Assembly: GCF_000735455.1 (NCBI RefSeq)
Contig: NZ_JMPS01000071.1
Location: forward strand, 28,517 to 92,516
Direction: 5' to 3'
DNA length: 64,000 nt
Origin: Yokenella regensburgei ATCC 49455
GTDB taxonomy: Bacteria; Pseudomonadota; Gammaproteobacteria; Enterobacterales; Enterobacteriaceae
Shown here piece by piece: positions 48,839 to 58,940 of the stretch. Below the pieces are notes generated by a model. That model was given only the letters and a program-made list of their open reading frames with translations, made no database searches and was not told the DNA's origin. Every line of letters begins with the position of its first letter. Position 1 is the stretch's first letter. The position numbers and the translations under genes were made by a program.

Positions 48839-49419
48839 TACAACTTCACCAGACCACTAAAGCCCATAAAGGCCAGAGACATTAAGCCTGCGGTAATCAG
48901 CGCAATCGCGTTACCACGAAACGGGGCAGGTACATCAGCAACCACCAGGCGTTCACGGATGGCGGCAAACAATACCATCACCAGCGAGAAACCGACGGCG
49001 GCGGAAAATCCGTACAGCGCCGACTGCATGAAGTTATGCCCAAGATTAATATTCAGCAGCGCGACACCGAGCACAGCGCAGTTGGTGGTGATAAGCGGCA
49101 GAAAAATCCCCAGCAGGCGATACAGCGCCGGGCTGGTTTTGCGCACCACCATTTCGGTGAACTGTACCACCACCGCGATAACCAGAATAAAGGCCAGCGT
49201 GCGCAGATAAATCAGATTAAGCGGAATGAGGATCCAGGTATCGATAAGCCAGGCGCAGATAGACGCAAGCGTCATCACAAAGGTGGTCGCCAGTCCCATT
49301 CCCATCGCGGTTTCGAGCTTTTTGGACACGCCCATAAATGGGCATAAGCCCAAAAACTTCACCAGAACGAAGTTATTAACGAGGACGGTTCCAACAAATA
49401 GCAGTAGATAATCAGTCAT
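48838..49419 (-). CDS. rsxA: Electron transport complex subunit RsxA
   Basis: 193 aa from ATG 49419 ([10 protein letters not shown]). Six helices, RnfA/NqrE family, paired with RsxE. Cys in [11 protein letters not shown] and [11 protein letters not shown] lie in the half-helices that hold an intramembrane cluster in Rnf structures. First gene of the rsxABCDGE-nth operon; ydgK follows upstream on the same strand after 77 bp. Confidence 0.96.
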   Translation of the reverse strand: MTDYLLLFVGTVLVNNFVLVKFLGLCPFMGVSKKLETAMGMGLATTFVMTLASICAWLIDTWILIPLNLIYLRTLAFILVIAVVVQFTEMVVRKTSPALYRLLGIFLPLITTNCAVLGVALLNINLGHNFMQSALYGFSAAVGFSLVMVLFAAIRERLVVADVPAPFRGNAIALITAGLMSLAFMGFSGLVKL

Positions 49420-49496
49420 TGTTCGACCTGAAAAAAACAAAGCCGCCTATTATCCTTCATCTGGACGGCGGCGACAACAGAGTAATCGTGTGGATA

Positions 49497-49937
49497 TTAC
49501 GGGTTTACAAAGGTCCGTTTTACCCGCGCAGAGCGCTTAAAGTAAGGCACCAGCAGGGCGGTTGCCAGCAGCGGGAATACCAGCTGACGTAGGGCCATGG
49601 CGTCCGGAATGGGGGAAAAAGCAAACGCTTTAACCGCAAGCAATACCGAAATAAGCAGCCAGATAATATAGTGCTTAGGCACCAGTGCCCGGCGTTTAAA
49701 GAAGGCAATGGTGAGCCATAGGGTGTAGTACCACATGGCAATAGCAAACAGGCAGGACAAAACCCACAACCCAATATGTCCGGCGCTTTGGGCACGCAGA
49801 AGGGTGAAAGTTTGCGGTGAAGCCAGCGCGCTGGCATAAAGCACCACGGCTAAAGACGCGCTCAGCAGCGCGACTAATAACCAGGCAAGCGGGGCAAGAA
49901 GCCATCCACCAATTCGTTCAGCGGTTTTATCGGACAT
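49497..49937 (-). CDS. ydgK: DUF2569 membrane protein YdgK
   Basis: 146 aa with four membrane helices and the N-terminal GGWLLAPLAWLLVALLSAS typical of DUF2569. Inner membrane; function unknown. Same neighbours as in E. coli (cnu and rsxA). Confidence 0.9.
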   Translation of the reverse strand: MSDKTAERIGGWLLAPLAWLLVALLSASLAVVLYASALASPQTFTLLRAQSAGHIGLWVLSCLFAIAMWYYTLWLTIAFFKRRALVPKHYIIWLLISVLLAVKAFAFSPIPDAMALRQLVFPLLATALLVPYFKRSARVKRTFVNP

Positions 49938-50023
49938 TACCTCTCCTGAAAATCAGCGCCAGTTTGTCTGCGAAAATGACAAGCCGTGAAGTATAAAGCA
50001 ACTGGCGCCAGAGAGGACAGTAT

Positions 50024-50239
50024 TTATTGTACGTAGCGCCAGACGGATTTAGGGACCTGGCCAACATCGAATAAACGGCCGCCGGAGACCAGCTCCGCGC
50101 GACGATGATCGGCTGCGCGATACATATTCACAATGTCGTTAGTGTCTGACAGGGAGTAATTCAAATGATCAAAGAGCTTTTCCAGACTTTCGAGTGAGTT
50201 GATCTTACGAAACTTCAGCAAATAGTCCTGAACGGTCAT
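50024..50239 (-). CDS. cnu: Nucleoid-associated protein Cnu (YdgT), Hha family
   Basis: 71 aa, Hha/YmoA family. [20 protein letters not shown] and the conserved [11 protein letters not shown] are clear. Cnu binds H-NS or StpA and modulates silencing of AT-rich foreign DNA, and binds oriC with H-NS. Between ydgK and blr, as in E. coli. Confidence 0.95.
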   Translation of the reverse strand: MTVQDYLLKFRKINSLESLEKLFDHLNYSLSDTNDIVNMYRAADHRRAELVSGGRLFDVGQVPKSVWRYVQ

Positions 50240-50698
50240 GTTTACACGTATCCATTTTATAATGTGAGTAGCATCGGTAAAGATGTTTTAAATATGAAAC
50301 AACAATGGGTATGGCAGGAGTCAAAGGGCCTGATGGCGCCTGGGTGGGAAGGTTAACGCGCTTCACGACGGCTGGCAATAACGTTATGGTGCCAAAATAA
50401 ACTCTTTTTACATTTTCTGTTCAGTTATTGATGGCGATCGACATTATCCTGCGAAATGTTTTCATATATCCACGACTATCACCTGATGAAATCAATAAGC
50501 GAGTAGCAAAAATATTACCGGATATTATCAGAACTTTCGCATTTTGAGCTTTTCCGTAAAGATATTTCAGATTATTGCCGTAGCTTTTTTAAGCTATTTC
50601 ATGAGGAGATAACAAAATGGAAAGGGGGTGGTTGAAAAAGAATCAAGCAACCGGGGGTATCCGCCGGCTGCGTCCTTGCGGTGACGTTCAGAGAACGT
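50240..50698. other. cnu-blr intergenic region, 459 bp
   Basis: Holds the cnu promoter near 50250-50290 and an AT-rich stretch (50390-50600). On the plus strand a 31-codon frame (50617-50712) has a good ribosome-binding site GAGGAG eight bases before ATG, but it overlaps the blr terminator and 3' end. I list it as doubtful only. No RNA gene recognised. Confidence 0.45.
50647..50671 (-). terminator. Probable blr terminator
   Basis: On the minus strand GCAGCCGG / CCGGTTGC forms an eight-pair stem (one G-T pair) followed by TTGATTCTTTTTC, 28 bases after the blr stop. Confidence 0.6.
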
Positions 50699-50836
50699 TT
50701 ATTTTTTCATGACTGCTGCGGTAGGTTCCGGAGACTGGTAGTTATCGATATGGTGAGCCGCAATCAGCAGCAACACAGAAATCCCCAGGATGACCCAACC
50801 AATCAATTCAACGATGCGAGTTAATACGGACGACAT
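50699..50836 (-). CDS. blr: Small divisome-associated membrane protein Blr
   Basis: 45 aa, MSSVLTRIVELIGWVILGIS at the N-terminus, a single membrane helix, and a short periplasmic tail with HIDNYQSPEP. It matches E. coli Blr (41 aa, HIDNYQPPEQ) and lies between cnu and ydgJ as there. Blr interacts with FtsI/FtsQLB and affects beta-lactam tolerance. The upstream ribosome-binding site is weak. Confidence 0.92.
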   Translation of the reverse strand: MSSVLTRIVELIGWVILGISVLLLIAAHHIDNYQSPEPTAAVMKK

Positions 50837-51003
50837 GATTTTCGAAGTAAAAGTGATAACAGGTGGCAAATCTTACTCATCGCGGGGCCAGATGCAAGTG
50901 TAACGTTTCAGCTCGCATTGTGAATGCCTTGCTATTAATCTGTTGTTACGCTCCCGGAGTTGTTGTGAAATAGAGAGACGTAATCGATGAGAGGCACTGT
51001 AAG

Positions 51004-52047
51004 ATGAGCGACAATATCCGTGTAGGATTAATTGGTTATGGTTACGCAAGCAAGACGTTTCATGCCCCGCTGATAAGCGGGACACCAGGGATGGAGCTGG
51101 CTGTTGTCTCCAGCAGCGATGAGGTTAAGGTAAAAGCCGACTGGCCGTCCGTGCAGGTGGTGTCAGAGCCTAAACATCTGTTTACCGATCCCAGCATTGA
51201 TTTAATTGTCATCCCAACCCCTAACGATACGCACTTCCCGCTGGCGAAAGCCGCGCTGGAAGCGGGTAAGCATGTGGTGGTGGATAAACCCTTTACCGTG
51301 ACACTGTCACAAGCTCGTGAGCTTGATGCACTGGCAAAAAGCGCGGGTCGCCTGCTGTCGGTGTTCCACAACCGCCGCTGGGACAGCGACTTCCTGACGG
51401 TGAAAGCGCTCATCGCTGAAGGGGCACTGGGTGAGGTGGCGTTCTTTGAATCGCACTTCGACCGTTACCGTCCACAGGTGCGTAACCGCTGGCGTGAACA
51501 GGGCGGCCCGGGGAGCGGTATCTGGTACGATCTGGGACCACACCTGCTCGATCAGGCGGTTAATCTGTTTGGGCTGCCGGTCAGCCTGACCGTTGATCTT
51601 GCACAGTTGCGGCCTGGCGCGCAGTCAACCGACTACTTCCATGCCGTGCTGGCCTATCCACAGCGCCGGGTGGTGCTTCACGGGACGCTGTTAGCCGCGG
51701 CAGAGTCTGCACGTTATATCGTTCACGGGTCGCGCGCGAGCTATGTGAAATACGGTCTCGACCCGCAGGAGGAACGCCTCAAGAATGGCGAACGTCTGCC
51801 GCAGGAAGACTGGGGCTACGATATGCGTGACGGCGTTATCACCCGCGTTGACGGCGAAGAGCGCGTGGAAGAGACCTGGCTGACCCAGCCGGGGAACTAT
51901 CCGGCCTATTACGCAGCCATTCGCGACGCTCTTAACGGTAACGGTGAAAATCCGGTTCCGGCAAGCCAGGCGATTCAGATTATGGAGCTTATCGAGCTTG
52001 GTATTGAGTCGGCGAAGCATCGTTCTACGCTCTGCCTGGCCCGCTAA
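51004..52047 (+). CDS. ydgJ: Gfo/Idh/MocA-family oxidoreductase YdgJ
   Basis: 347 aa. Rossmann NAD(P) motif GLIGYGYASKTFHAP, dinucleotide contact PNDTHFPLAKAALEAGKHV, and catalytic Lys in VVVDKPFTV (EKP-like, here DKP). Substrate unknown, probably a sugar or cyclitol. Cytoplasmic, monocistronic, convergent with add across a shared terminator. Confidence 0.94.
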   Translation: MSDNIRVGLIGYGYASKTFHAPLISGTPGMELAVVSSSDEVKVKADWPSVQVVSEPKHLFTDPSIDLIVIPTPNDTHFPLAKAALEAGKHVVVDKPFTVTLSQARELDALAKSAGRLLSVFHNRRWDSDFLTVKALIAEGALGEVAFFESHFDRYRPQVRNRWREQGGPGSGIWYDLGPHLLDQAVNLFGLPVSLTVDLAQLRPGAQSTDYFHAVLAYPQRRVVLHGTLLAAAESARYIVHGSRASYVKYGLDPQEERLKNGERLPQEDWGYDMRDGVITRVDGEERVEETWLTQPGNYPAYYAAIRDALNGNGENPVPASQAIQIMELIELGIESAKHRSTLCLAR

Positions 52048-52053
52048 AAAAGT

Positions 52054-52076
52054 AAAGCCGCTGATTCAGCGGCTTT
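52054..52076. terminator. Bidirectional terminator between ydgJ and add
   Basis: Stem AAAGCCGCTG / CAGCGGCTTT with a three-base loop, A residues to the left and T residues to the right. Confidence 0.9.
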
Positions 52077-52082
52077 TTAGGG

Positions 52083-53084
52083 TTACTTTTTGGTGACAGT
52101 GTCACGTAGTGCTTGCTTCTCTTGCGGGCTCAAGAACGCCATTTCCAGTCCGTTTTTCTGCGCCTGGCGAATCTGTTCGCGGCTCAGACCGGCGGCCGGG
52201 GCGGCTACGGTGTACTCGTGAATAATATCGATGCCCTGAACCGCCGGATCGTCGGTGTTGATGCTTGCCATCACGCCGTGTTCCAGGAAGGTTTTCAGCG
52301 GGTGACCGGCGAGCGACGGAACCGTGCTGGTCTGAATGTTGGACGTCAGGCAGGATTCAATACCAATACGCTGGCTTGCCAGGAAATCCATCAGCGAGAG
52401 ATCTTCCACCGCCTTTACACCGTGACCGATACGCTCGGCGCCCAGCTCACGAATCGCCTGCCAGATACTCTCCGGGCCAGCCGCTTCGCCTGCGTGAACG
52501 GTAATATGCAGACCCGCATCGCGGGCGCGGTTAAAATGGCTCAGGAACAGGCTGCCCGGAAAACCAAGTTCATCACCGGCCAGATCCAGCGCGGTAATGC
52601 CGTCGCGGTGTGCCAGCAGGGCATCGAGCTCCGCCAGGCAGGCGGTTTCACCAAAAGTACGGCTCATGATGCCGATGAGATTAGCCTTCACGCCGAAATC
52701 ACGGCTACCTTCACGCACACCGGCGATAACGGCTTCGACCACACCGTCGACAGGTAATCCATGGGTCATTGCCATATAGCCTGGAGAAAAACGCAGCTCT
52801 ACATAGTGCAGGCCGTTACGTGCGGCATCTTCGATGTTTTCGTACGCTACGCGGCGGCAGGCATCAAGGGTTGCCAGCACTTTCACGCCCCAGTCAAGCT
52901 TCGACAGGAAACTCACCAGATCGGGTTCGTTGCTGGTGACCTGAACGTGCGGACGCAGGGCGTCCAGCGTATCAGCCGGAAGAGTCAAATTATGCTGACG
53001 GCCAAGATCGAGAATGGTTTGTGCGCGGATGTTTCCATCAAGGTGGCGATGGATGTCAGTTAATGGAAGGGATGTATCAATCAT
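52083..53084 (-). CDS. add: Adenosine deaminase
   Basis: 333 aa, zinc amidohydrolase converting adenosine to inosine. Zinc and catalytic residues: DIHRHLDGN (His-x-His), THAGEAAG-type segment HAGEAAG with His and Glu, SCLTSNIQT, and NTDDPAVQG with the Asp pair. Supplies salvage together with punC, the nucleoside importer in this window. Follows malY on the same strand after 96 bp, so it is probably its own transcription unit. Confidence 0.97.
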   Translation of the reverse strand: MIDTSLPLTDIHRHLDGNIRAQTILDLGRQHNLTLPADTLDALRPHVQVTSNEPDLVSFLSKLDWGVKVLATLDACRRVAYENIEDAARNGLHYVELRFSPGYMAMTHGLPVDGVVEAVIAGVREGSRDFGVKANLIGIMSRTFGETACLAELDALLAHRDGITALDLAGDELGFPGSLFLSHFNRARDAGLHITVHAGEAAGPESIWQAIRELGAERIGHGVKAVEDLSLMDFLASQRIGIESCLTSNIQTSTVPSLAGHPLKTFLEHGVMASINTDDPAVQGIDIIHEYTVAAPAAGLSREQIRQAQKNGLEMAFLSPQEKQALRDTVTKK

Positions 53085-53180
53085 GGTCGCACTCTTTTTT
53101 AGTTAAAGTGCGGACCATTATAAAAACAAATGCGGGTAAAAAGCTATTTTGCGCAACGATTTTCACCGTTGCGCAAAATG

Positions 53181-54353
53181 TCAGCTCAGAGAACGGATGG
53201 CGGCAATCAGCCGCTGTACGCCCTGTTCGAGCTTGACTCTGGGACAACCGGCATTCAGGCGTACAAAACCGTTGCCTTCTTCACCGTAGGTGTAACCCGG
53301 CATAATGGCCACTTTCTGCTGCTCAATCAGCGCTTTTTGCAGCGCACGGTCATCAATGCCTAACGGGTTGAGATCGATCCATGCCAGATAGGTCGACTCC
53401 GGCGGCTGCCATTGCAGCGCCGGGAAGGCCTGGTTCAGCTCCTGAGCAATATACGTGAGGTTGTCCTGTAAATAAGCGCGTAATGCGTCGAGCCAGGGAG
53501 CGCCATCGCGATAGGCGGCAATATGTGCCACCAGCGCCGGAACCGACGGGGAAGAGAGCCCATCGCGGCCTTTCAGCGTGTTCAGATAGCCGAGGCGTGA
53601 AGTCTCGTCACCAATCAGGCCGTAAGCGCCGGTAAATGCCGGAATATTGAAGCTCTTGGAACCGGAGGTAAACAGCGACCACGGACCGCGAGCCACTTCG
53701 CACCACGGCGTATGGCGGTGATTTCCCCAGGCCATATCCATGTGGATTTCATCGCTAATGACTTTCACGTCGTGTTTTTCACACAAGGCGGCCATGGTTG
53801 CAAGCTCCTCACGCGTCCACACTTTCCCGGTCGGGTTGTGCGGGCTGCAGAGTAGCAGAATACGGTTTTGCGGCTGTGCGAGCACCTGCTCAAGGCGAGA
53901 CATATCGCAGTTCCAGCCTTCCGTCGTTTTGCTGAGCGGAACCGCAACGATTTGGCGATCGTTACCTTCAATGGCTTTGTAAAAGGCATCGTAGGCTGGG
54001 GTATGTACCACGATGCCGTCACCCGGGGCAGACCACTGGCGGATCATTTCTGAAACCATGTAGATAACCGACGGGCCATAGACAATAGATTCTTTATCGA
54101 TGGCACTGTTGAAACGGGTCGCGAACCAGTGGGCAATTGCACCGAGAAACTCGTCGTTCTTCCAGCGGCTGTAGCCGAACACACCGTGCTGCAAACGCTG
54201 GCTTACGGCATCGATAATGCAGGGGGCGGTGGCAAAATCCATGTCGGAGATGGTGAAGGGCAGCAGATCGGCTGCGCCAAAACGATCGGCGACATAATCC
54301 CACTGGGTGCACCAGGTGCCGTGTCTGTCGATGGGAGTGGAGAAATCAAACAT
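53181..54353 (-). CDS. malY: MalY: cystathionine beta-lyase and MalT antagonist
   Basis: 390 aa from ATG 54353 (MFDFSTPIDR); the longer frame adds eight residues. PLP fold-type I enzyme with catalytic Lys in SGSKSFNIPAF. It cleaves cystathionine and, in E. coli, also binds and inactivates the maltose activator MalT. Downstream of malX by 62 bp, which here contains a terminator-like hairpin. Confidence 0.95.
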   Translation of the reverse strand: MFDFSTPIDRHGTWCTQWDYVADRFGAADLLPFTISDMDFATAPCIIDAVSQRLQHGVFGYSRWKNDEFLGAIAHWFATRFNSAIDKESIVYGPSVIYMVSEMIRQWSAPGDGIVVHTPAYDAFYKAIEGNDRQIVAVPLSKTTEGWNCDMSRLEQVLAQPQNRILLLCSPHNPTGKVWTREELATMAALCEKHDVKVISDEIHMDMAWGNHRHTPWCEVARGPWSLFTSGSKSFNIPAFTGAYGLIGDETSRLGYLNTLKGRDGLSSPSVPALVAHIAAYRDGAPWLDALRAYLQDNLTYIAQELNQAFPALQWQPPESTYLAWIDLNPLGIDDRALQKALIEQQKVAIMPGYTYGEEGNGFVRLNAGCPRVKLEQGVQRLIAAIRSLS

Positions 54354-54384
54354 CAGAACGTCCTTTACGTTGCACAAAAAACAG

Positions 54385-54408
54385 AACCCCCTTCAGGCGA
54401 AGGGGGTT
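54385..54408 (-). terminator. Hairpin with T-run between malX and malY
   Basis: On the minus strand AACCCCCTTC / GAAGGGGGTT with a four-base loop, then CTGTTTTTTG. A complete intrinsic terminator within what is usually one operon. Confidence 0.8.
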
Positions 54409-54415
54409 GTGCGTA

Positions 54416-56005
54416 TCAGGCCTGAACGGTGTTCATCAGGGTGGCCATTTCATCTTTCACTGACTGTACCTGCGGGCCAATGACCACCTGCAGGTTGTGC
54501 TGGTTAAGCTGAACGACCCCGATTGCACGGTTCGCTTTCAGCGCGTTGCTGTCGACCTTCGACATGTCATTTACCGACAGACGCAGGCGGGTAATGCAGT
54601 TGTCCAGGGTCACGATGTTCTCAGCACCACCGAGGGCGGCAAGGATAGCAGGCACGTTGTAACCCGATTTGCCAACGGTACCGGCCACTGCCTTCTCAAC
54701 CGGGTTGGTGTCGATATCACGGCCCGGGGTCTTCAGGTTAAAGCGGGTGATGGCGAAGCGGAAGATACCGTAGTACACCGCAAACCAGATAGCCGCCACA
54801 ACCGGCACCAGATACCATTTGGTAGACAGACCGTGCAGGATCCCGAACACCACGAAGTCAATAATGTTACCGTCGGTGTTGCCGATGGTCACGCCGAGGA
54901 TAGCCATTACGGTGAAGCCCAGACCGGTCAACAGCGCGTGGATAACGTACAGCACCGGCGCGACGAACAGGAACAGGAACTCCAGCGGTTCAGTGGTGCC
55001 GCCGATAACACAGGCCACTACGCCGGAAATCAGCAGGCCTTTAATTTTATGACGGTTTTCAGGACGGGCGCAGTGGTACATTGCCAGGGCTGCACCCGGC
55101 AGACCGCCGAGGAAGGCGGGCATTTTACCCTGAGACAGGAAGCGGGTCGCGCTCTCAGAGAAACCGTGCGTGCTCGGGCAGCTCAGTTGGGTCTGGAAAA
55201 TGGTCAGCGCGCCGCTGACGGTTTTACCACAGACGTCCATGGTGCCACCGGCTTCGGTGAAGCGGATCAGTGCCACGAGGATATGGTGCAGACCAAACGG
55301 CAGCAGCAGACGTTCACCGGTACCGAAGATCATCGGGCCAAAATCGCCGGCGCTGTTAATCAGCCAGCCGAGGGCGTTGATGCCTTTGGCAAAGATTGGC
55401 CAGATAAGTGGGATCGCCAGACCGACCAGACCCATCACCACGGTGGTGATGATTGGCACGAAGCGGGTACCGCCGAAGAACGCCAGCGCGTCCGGCAGAC
55501 GAATTGAGTGGAAACGCTCGTGCAGCATCCAGACAATCACACCCGCGATAACCGCGCCGAGAATACCGGTGTCAATGGACTGGATCCCGAGGATATTCTG
55601 AATGTTGTTAGCCTTCAGGATCGCCGCGTCGGTGGTTGGAAGAATACCTTTCGCCGTGAGCCAGAAGTTCACCGCCAGGTTCATTACCGCATAGCCGACA
55701 AAACCGGCGAAAGCCGCGACGCCTTTGTTCTCACGCGCCAGCCCCAGCGGGATAGCGATACAGAACATCACCGGCAGGAAGCTGAAGGCGAAGGAACCGA
55801 CTTTGCTCATCCAGATGAAAATGGCCTGCAGGATCGGGGTATCGAGCCACGGCAACAGGGTGGTGACATCATGGCTACTCAGCGAACTGCCGATACCCAG
55901 CATGATGCCGCAGAAGGAAAGCAGCGCCACGGGTAACATGAATGTTTTCCCTAGCTGCTGAAAAAACTCCCACAGAGTAACTTTTGGTGCTGCTTTGGTC
56001 GTCAT
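54416..56005 (-). CDS. malX: PTS maltose/glucose transporter MalX (EIICB)
   Basis: 529 aa from ATG 56005 (MTTKAAPKVT), matching E. coli length. EIIC domain (about ten helices, to about 400), with the TGERLLLPFGLHHI substrate region and GGTTEPLEFLFLF. The C-terminal EIIB domain has the phosphorylated Cys in DNCITRLRLSV (about residue 463). Takes up glucose or maltose; repressed by MalI. Preceded by a MalI operator at 56056. Confidence 0.96.
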   Translation of the reverse strand: MTTKAAPKVTLWEFFQQLGKTFMLPVALLSFCGIMLGIGSSLSSHDVTTLLPWLDTPILQAIFIWMSKVGSFAFSFLPVMFCIAIPLGLARENKGVAAFAGFVGYAVMNLAVNFWLTAKGILPTTDAAILKANNIQNILGIQSIDTGILGAVIAGVIVWMLHERFHSIRLPDALAFFGGTRFVPIITTVVMGLVGLAIPLIWPIFAKGINALGWLINSAGDFGPMIFGTGERLLLPFGLHHILVALIRFTEAGGTMDVCGKTVSGALTIFQTQLSCPSTHGFSESATRFLSQGKMPAFLGGLPGAALAMYHCARPENRHKIKGLLISGVVACVIGGTTEPLEFLFLFVAPVLYVIHALLTGLGFTVMAILGVTIGNTDGNIIDFVVFGILHGLSTKWYLVPVVAAIWFAVYYGIFRFAITRFNLKTPGRDIDTNPVEKAVAGTVGKSGYNVPAILAALGGAENIVTLDNCITRLRLSVNDMSKVDSNALKANRAIGVVQLNQHNLQVVIGPQVQSVKDEMATLMNTVQA

Positions 56006-56055
56006 AAAACGACTCCTTGTTGTAAAAATAATCGTTAGTGATGATGCAGCAGAAA

Positions 56056-56071
56056 GATAAAACGTTTTACC
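56056..56071. promoter_or_regulatory. MalI operator near malX
   Basis: GATAAAACGTTTTACC, 15 of 16 bases of the palindrome GATAAAACGTTTTATC, 51 bases before malX. Confidence 0.85.
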
Positions 56072-56134
56072 AAACTTTAGTGCGAAGCAAATCACAATTT
56101 CAAATGAAGATAAGGTTTATAACTACGGGGCGTT

Positions 56135-56150
56135 GATAAAACGTTTTATC
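56135..56150. promoter_or_regulatory. MalI operator near malI
   Basis: Perfect palindrome GATAAAACGTTTTATC, 23 bases before the first malI start codon. The pair of sites suits MalI control of both divergent promoters. Confidence 0.88.
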
Positions 56151-56172
56151 TGACAATTTTACAGGGAGCCGG

Positions 56173-57210
56173 ATGCCACCCATGGCAATCGCAAAGAAGA
56201 TAACCATTAACGATGTCGCGCTGGCCGCGGGTGTTTCGGTCAGTACGGTCTCGCTTGTCCTCAGTGGCAAAGGGCGCATCTCTTCCGCGACGGGGGAAAA
56301 GGTCAATCAGGCGATTGAACAACTGGGGTTTGTGCGCAACCGCCAGGCTGCGTCGCTGCGTGGCGCGGCAACGGGTGTGATTGGTCTGATAGTCAGCGAT
56401 CTGCAGTCGTCGTTTTATGCTGAGCTCACCTCCGGGATCACCAACACCCTGGAGTCACAGGGCAAAATGGTCTTTCTGACCCAGGCCGGGCGGGAAGGCG
56501 AAAACATGGCGCAGCGCTTTGAAACACTGATCTCGCAGGGTGTGGATGGCGTGATTATCGCCGGGGCCGTCAATCGTGGCGTTGAGCTTTGTGAGCGGGC
56601 GGAAGAGGCGGGTATTCCGCTGCTTTTTGCTTCGCGAGCCAGCTGCCAGGATGAGGTCGAGCTGATTCGGCCAGACAATATGCAGGCGGCGCAGATGGTC
56701 ACCGAACATCTTATTCGTCGGGGCCACCAGCGGATTGCCTGGCTCGGCGGTCTGAGTTCATCGCTCACCCGTGCCGAACGCGTGGGAGGCTACTGCGCCA
56801 CGCTGCTCAAATATGGCTTACCTTTCCACAGTGAATGGGTGCTGGAGTGCGGCACCAGCCAGAAGCAGGCGGCAGAAGCCATGACCGGACTGCTGCGGCA
56901 GTATCCGATGATCACCGCGGTGCTTTGTTATAACAACGTTATCGCCATGGGCGCGTGGTTTGGCCTGATGCGTGCCGGGATGCAGAGTGGGGAAGCCAGC
57001 GTCGAGAGTTACTTCGAGCAGCGCGTTACTCTGGCGGCCTTTGCGGAAGTGTCGGAAGAGGCGCTCGACGATCTGCCGCTGACATGGGTTACCATGCCCG
57101 CACGCGAGATGGGCAAAAGTCTGGCAGAGCGCATTCTCCAGCGTATTGATACCGGCAGAGTGACCCTCAACAATCAGATAATGCCCCCGCGATTGATTAC
57201 CCGGAAATAA
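56173..57210 (+). CDS. malI: MalI repressor of malXY, LacI family
   Basis: 345 aa from ATG 56173, or 342 aa from ATG 56182 (MAIAKKITIND), which equals E. coli. GGGAG at 56162 is better spaced for the first start. LacI-type helix-turn-helix TINDVALAAGVSVSTVSLVL, hinge and effector core with PDNMQAAQMVTEHLIRRGHQ. Represses malX-malY and itself. In E. coli the uid cluster follows malI; here ydgA follows after 81 bp. Confidence 0.95.
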   Translation: MPPMAIAKKITINDVALAAGVSVSTVSLVLSGKGRISSATGEKVNQAIEQLGFVRNRQAASLRGAATGVIGLIVSDLQSSFYAELTSGITNTLESQGKMVFLTQAGREGENMAQRFETLISQGVDGVIIAGAVNRGVELCERAEEAGIPLLFASRASCQDEVELIRPDNMQAAQMVTEHLIRRGHQRIAWLGGLSSSLTRAERVGGYCATLLKYGLPFHSEWVLECGTSQKQAAEAMTGLLRQYPMITAVLCYNNVIAMGAWFGLMRAGMQSGEASVESYFEQRVTLAAFAEVSEEALDDLPLTWVTMPAREMGKSLAERILQRIDTGRVTLNNQIMPPRLITRK

Positions 57211-57245
57211 CGCCTTCTGGTATCACCAACTGACGCAGAAACAAA

Positions 57246-57273
57246 AATGCCAGTCAGCGAGCTGACTGGCATT
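57246..57273 (-). terminator. ydgA terminator
   Basis: Stem AATGCCAGTCAG / CTGACTGGCATT with a four-base loop. On the minus strand TTTTTG follows, so it serves ydgA and sits downstream of convergent malI. Confidence 0.88.
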
Positions 57274-57291
57274 GTCGGGACAAGGGCGTTG

Positions 57292-58842
<1,551 letters not shown>

Positions 58843-58865
58843 AGCGTTTATCCATAAAAAAGAAA

Positions 58866-58887
58866 ACAGGCGGAACCGTCCGCCTGT
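58866..58887 (-). terminator. manA terminator
   Basis: Stem ACAGGCGGA / TCCGCCTGT with a four-base loop. On the minus strand TTTTCTTTTTTA follows. It lies between manA and ydgA, so the two are separately transcribed. Confidence 0.9.
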
Positions 58888-58940
58888 GATGTCATGAGGC
58901 TGCTTTTCAGCTTAGCAATACTGCGGCAAAACTTCAGTAT

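Noticed and set aside
54497..55507. Plus-strand open frame of 336 codons opposite malX
   Set aside because: Antisense shadow of a conserved PTS transporter, with no plausible start signal.
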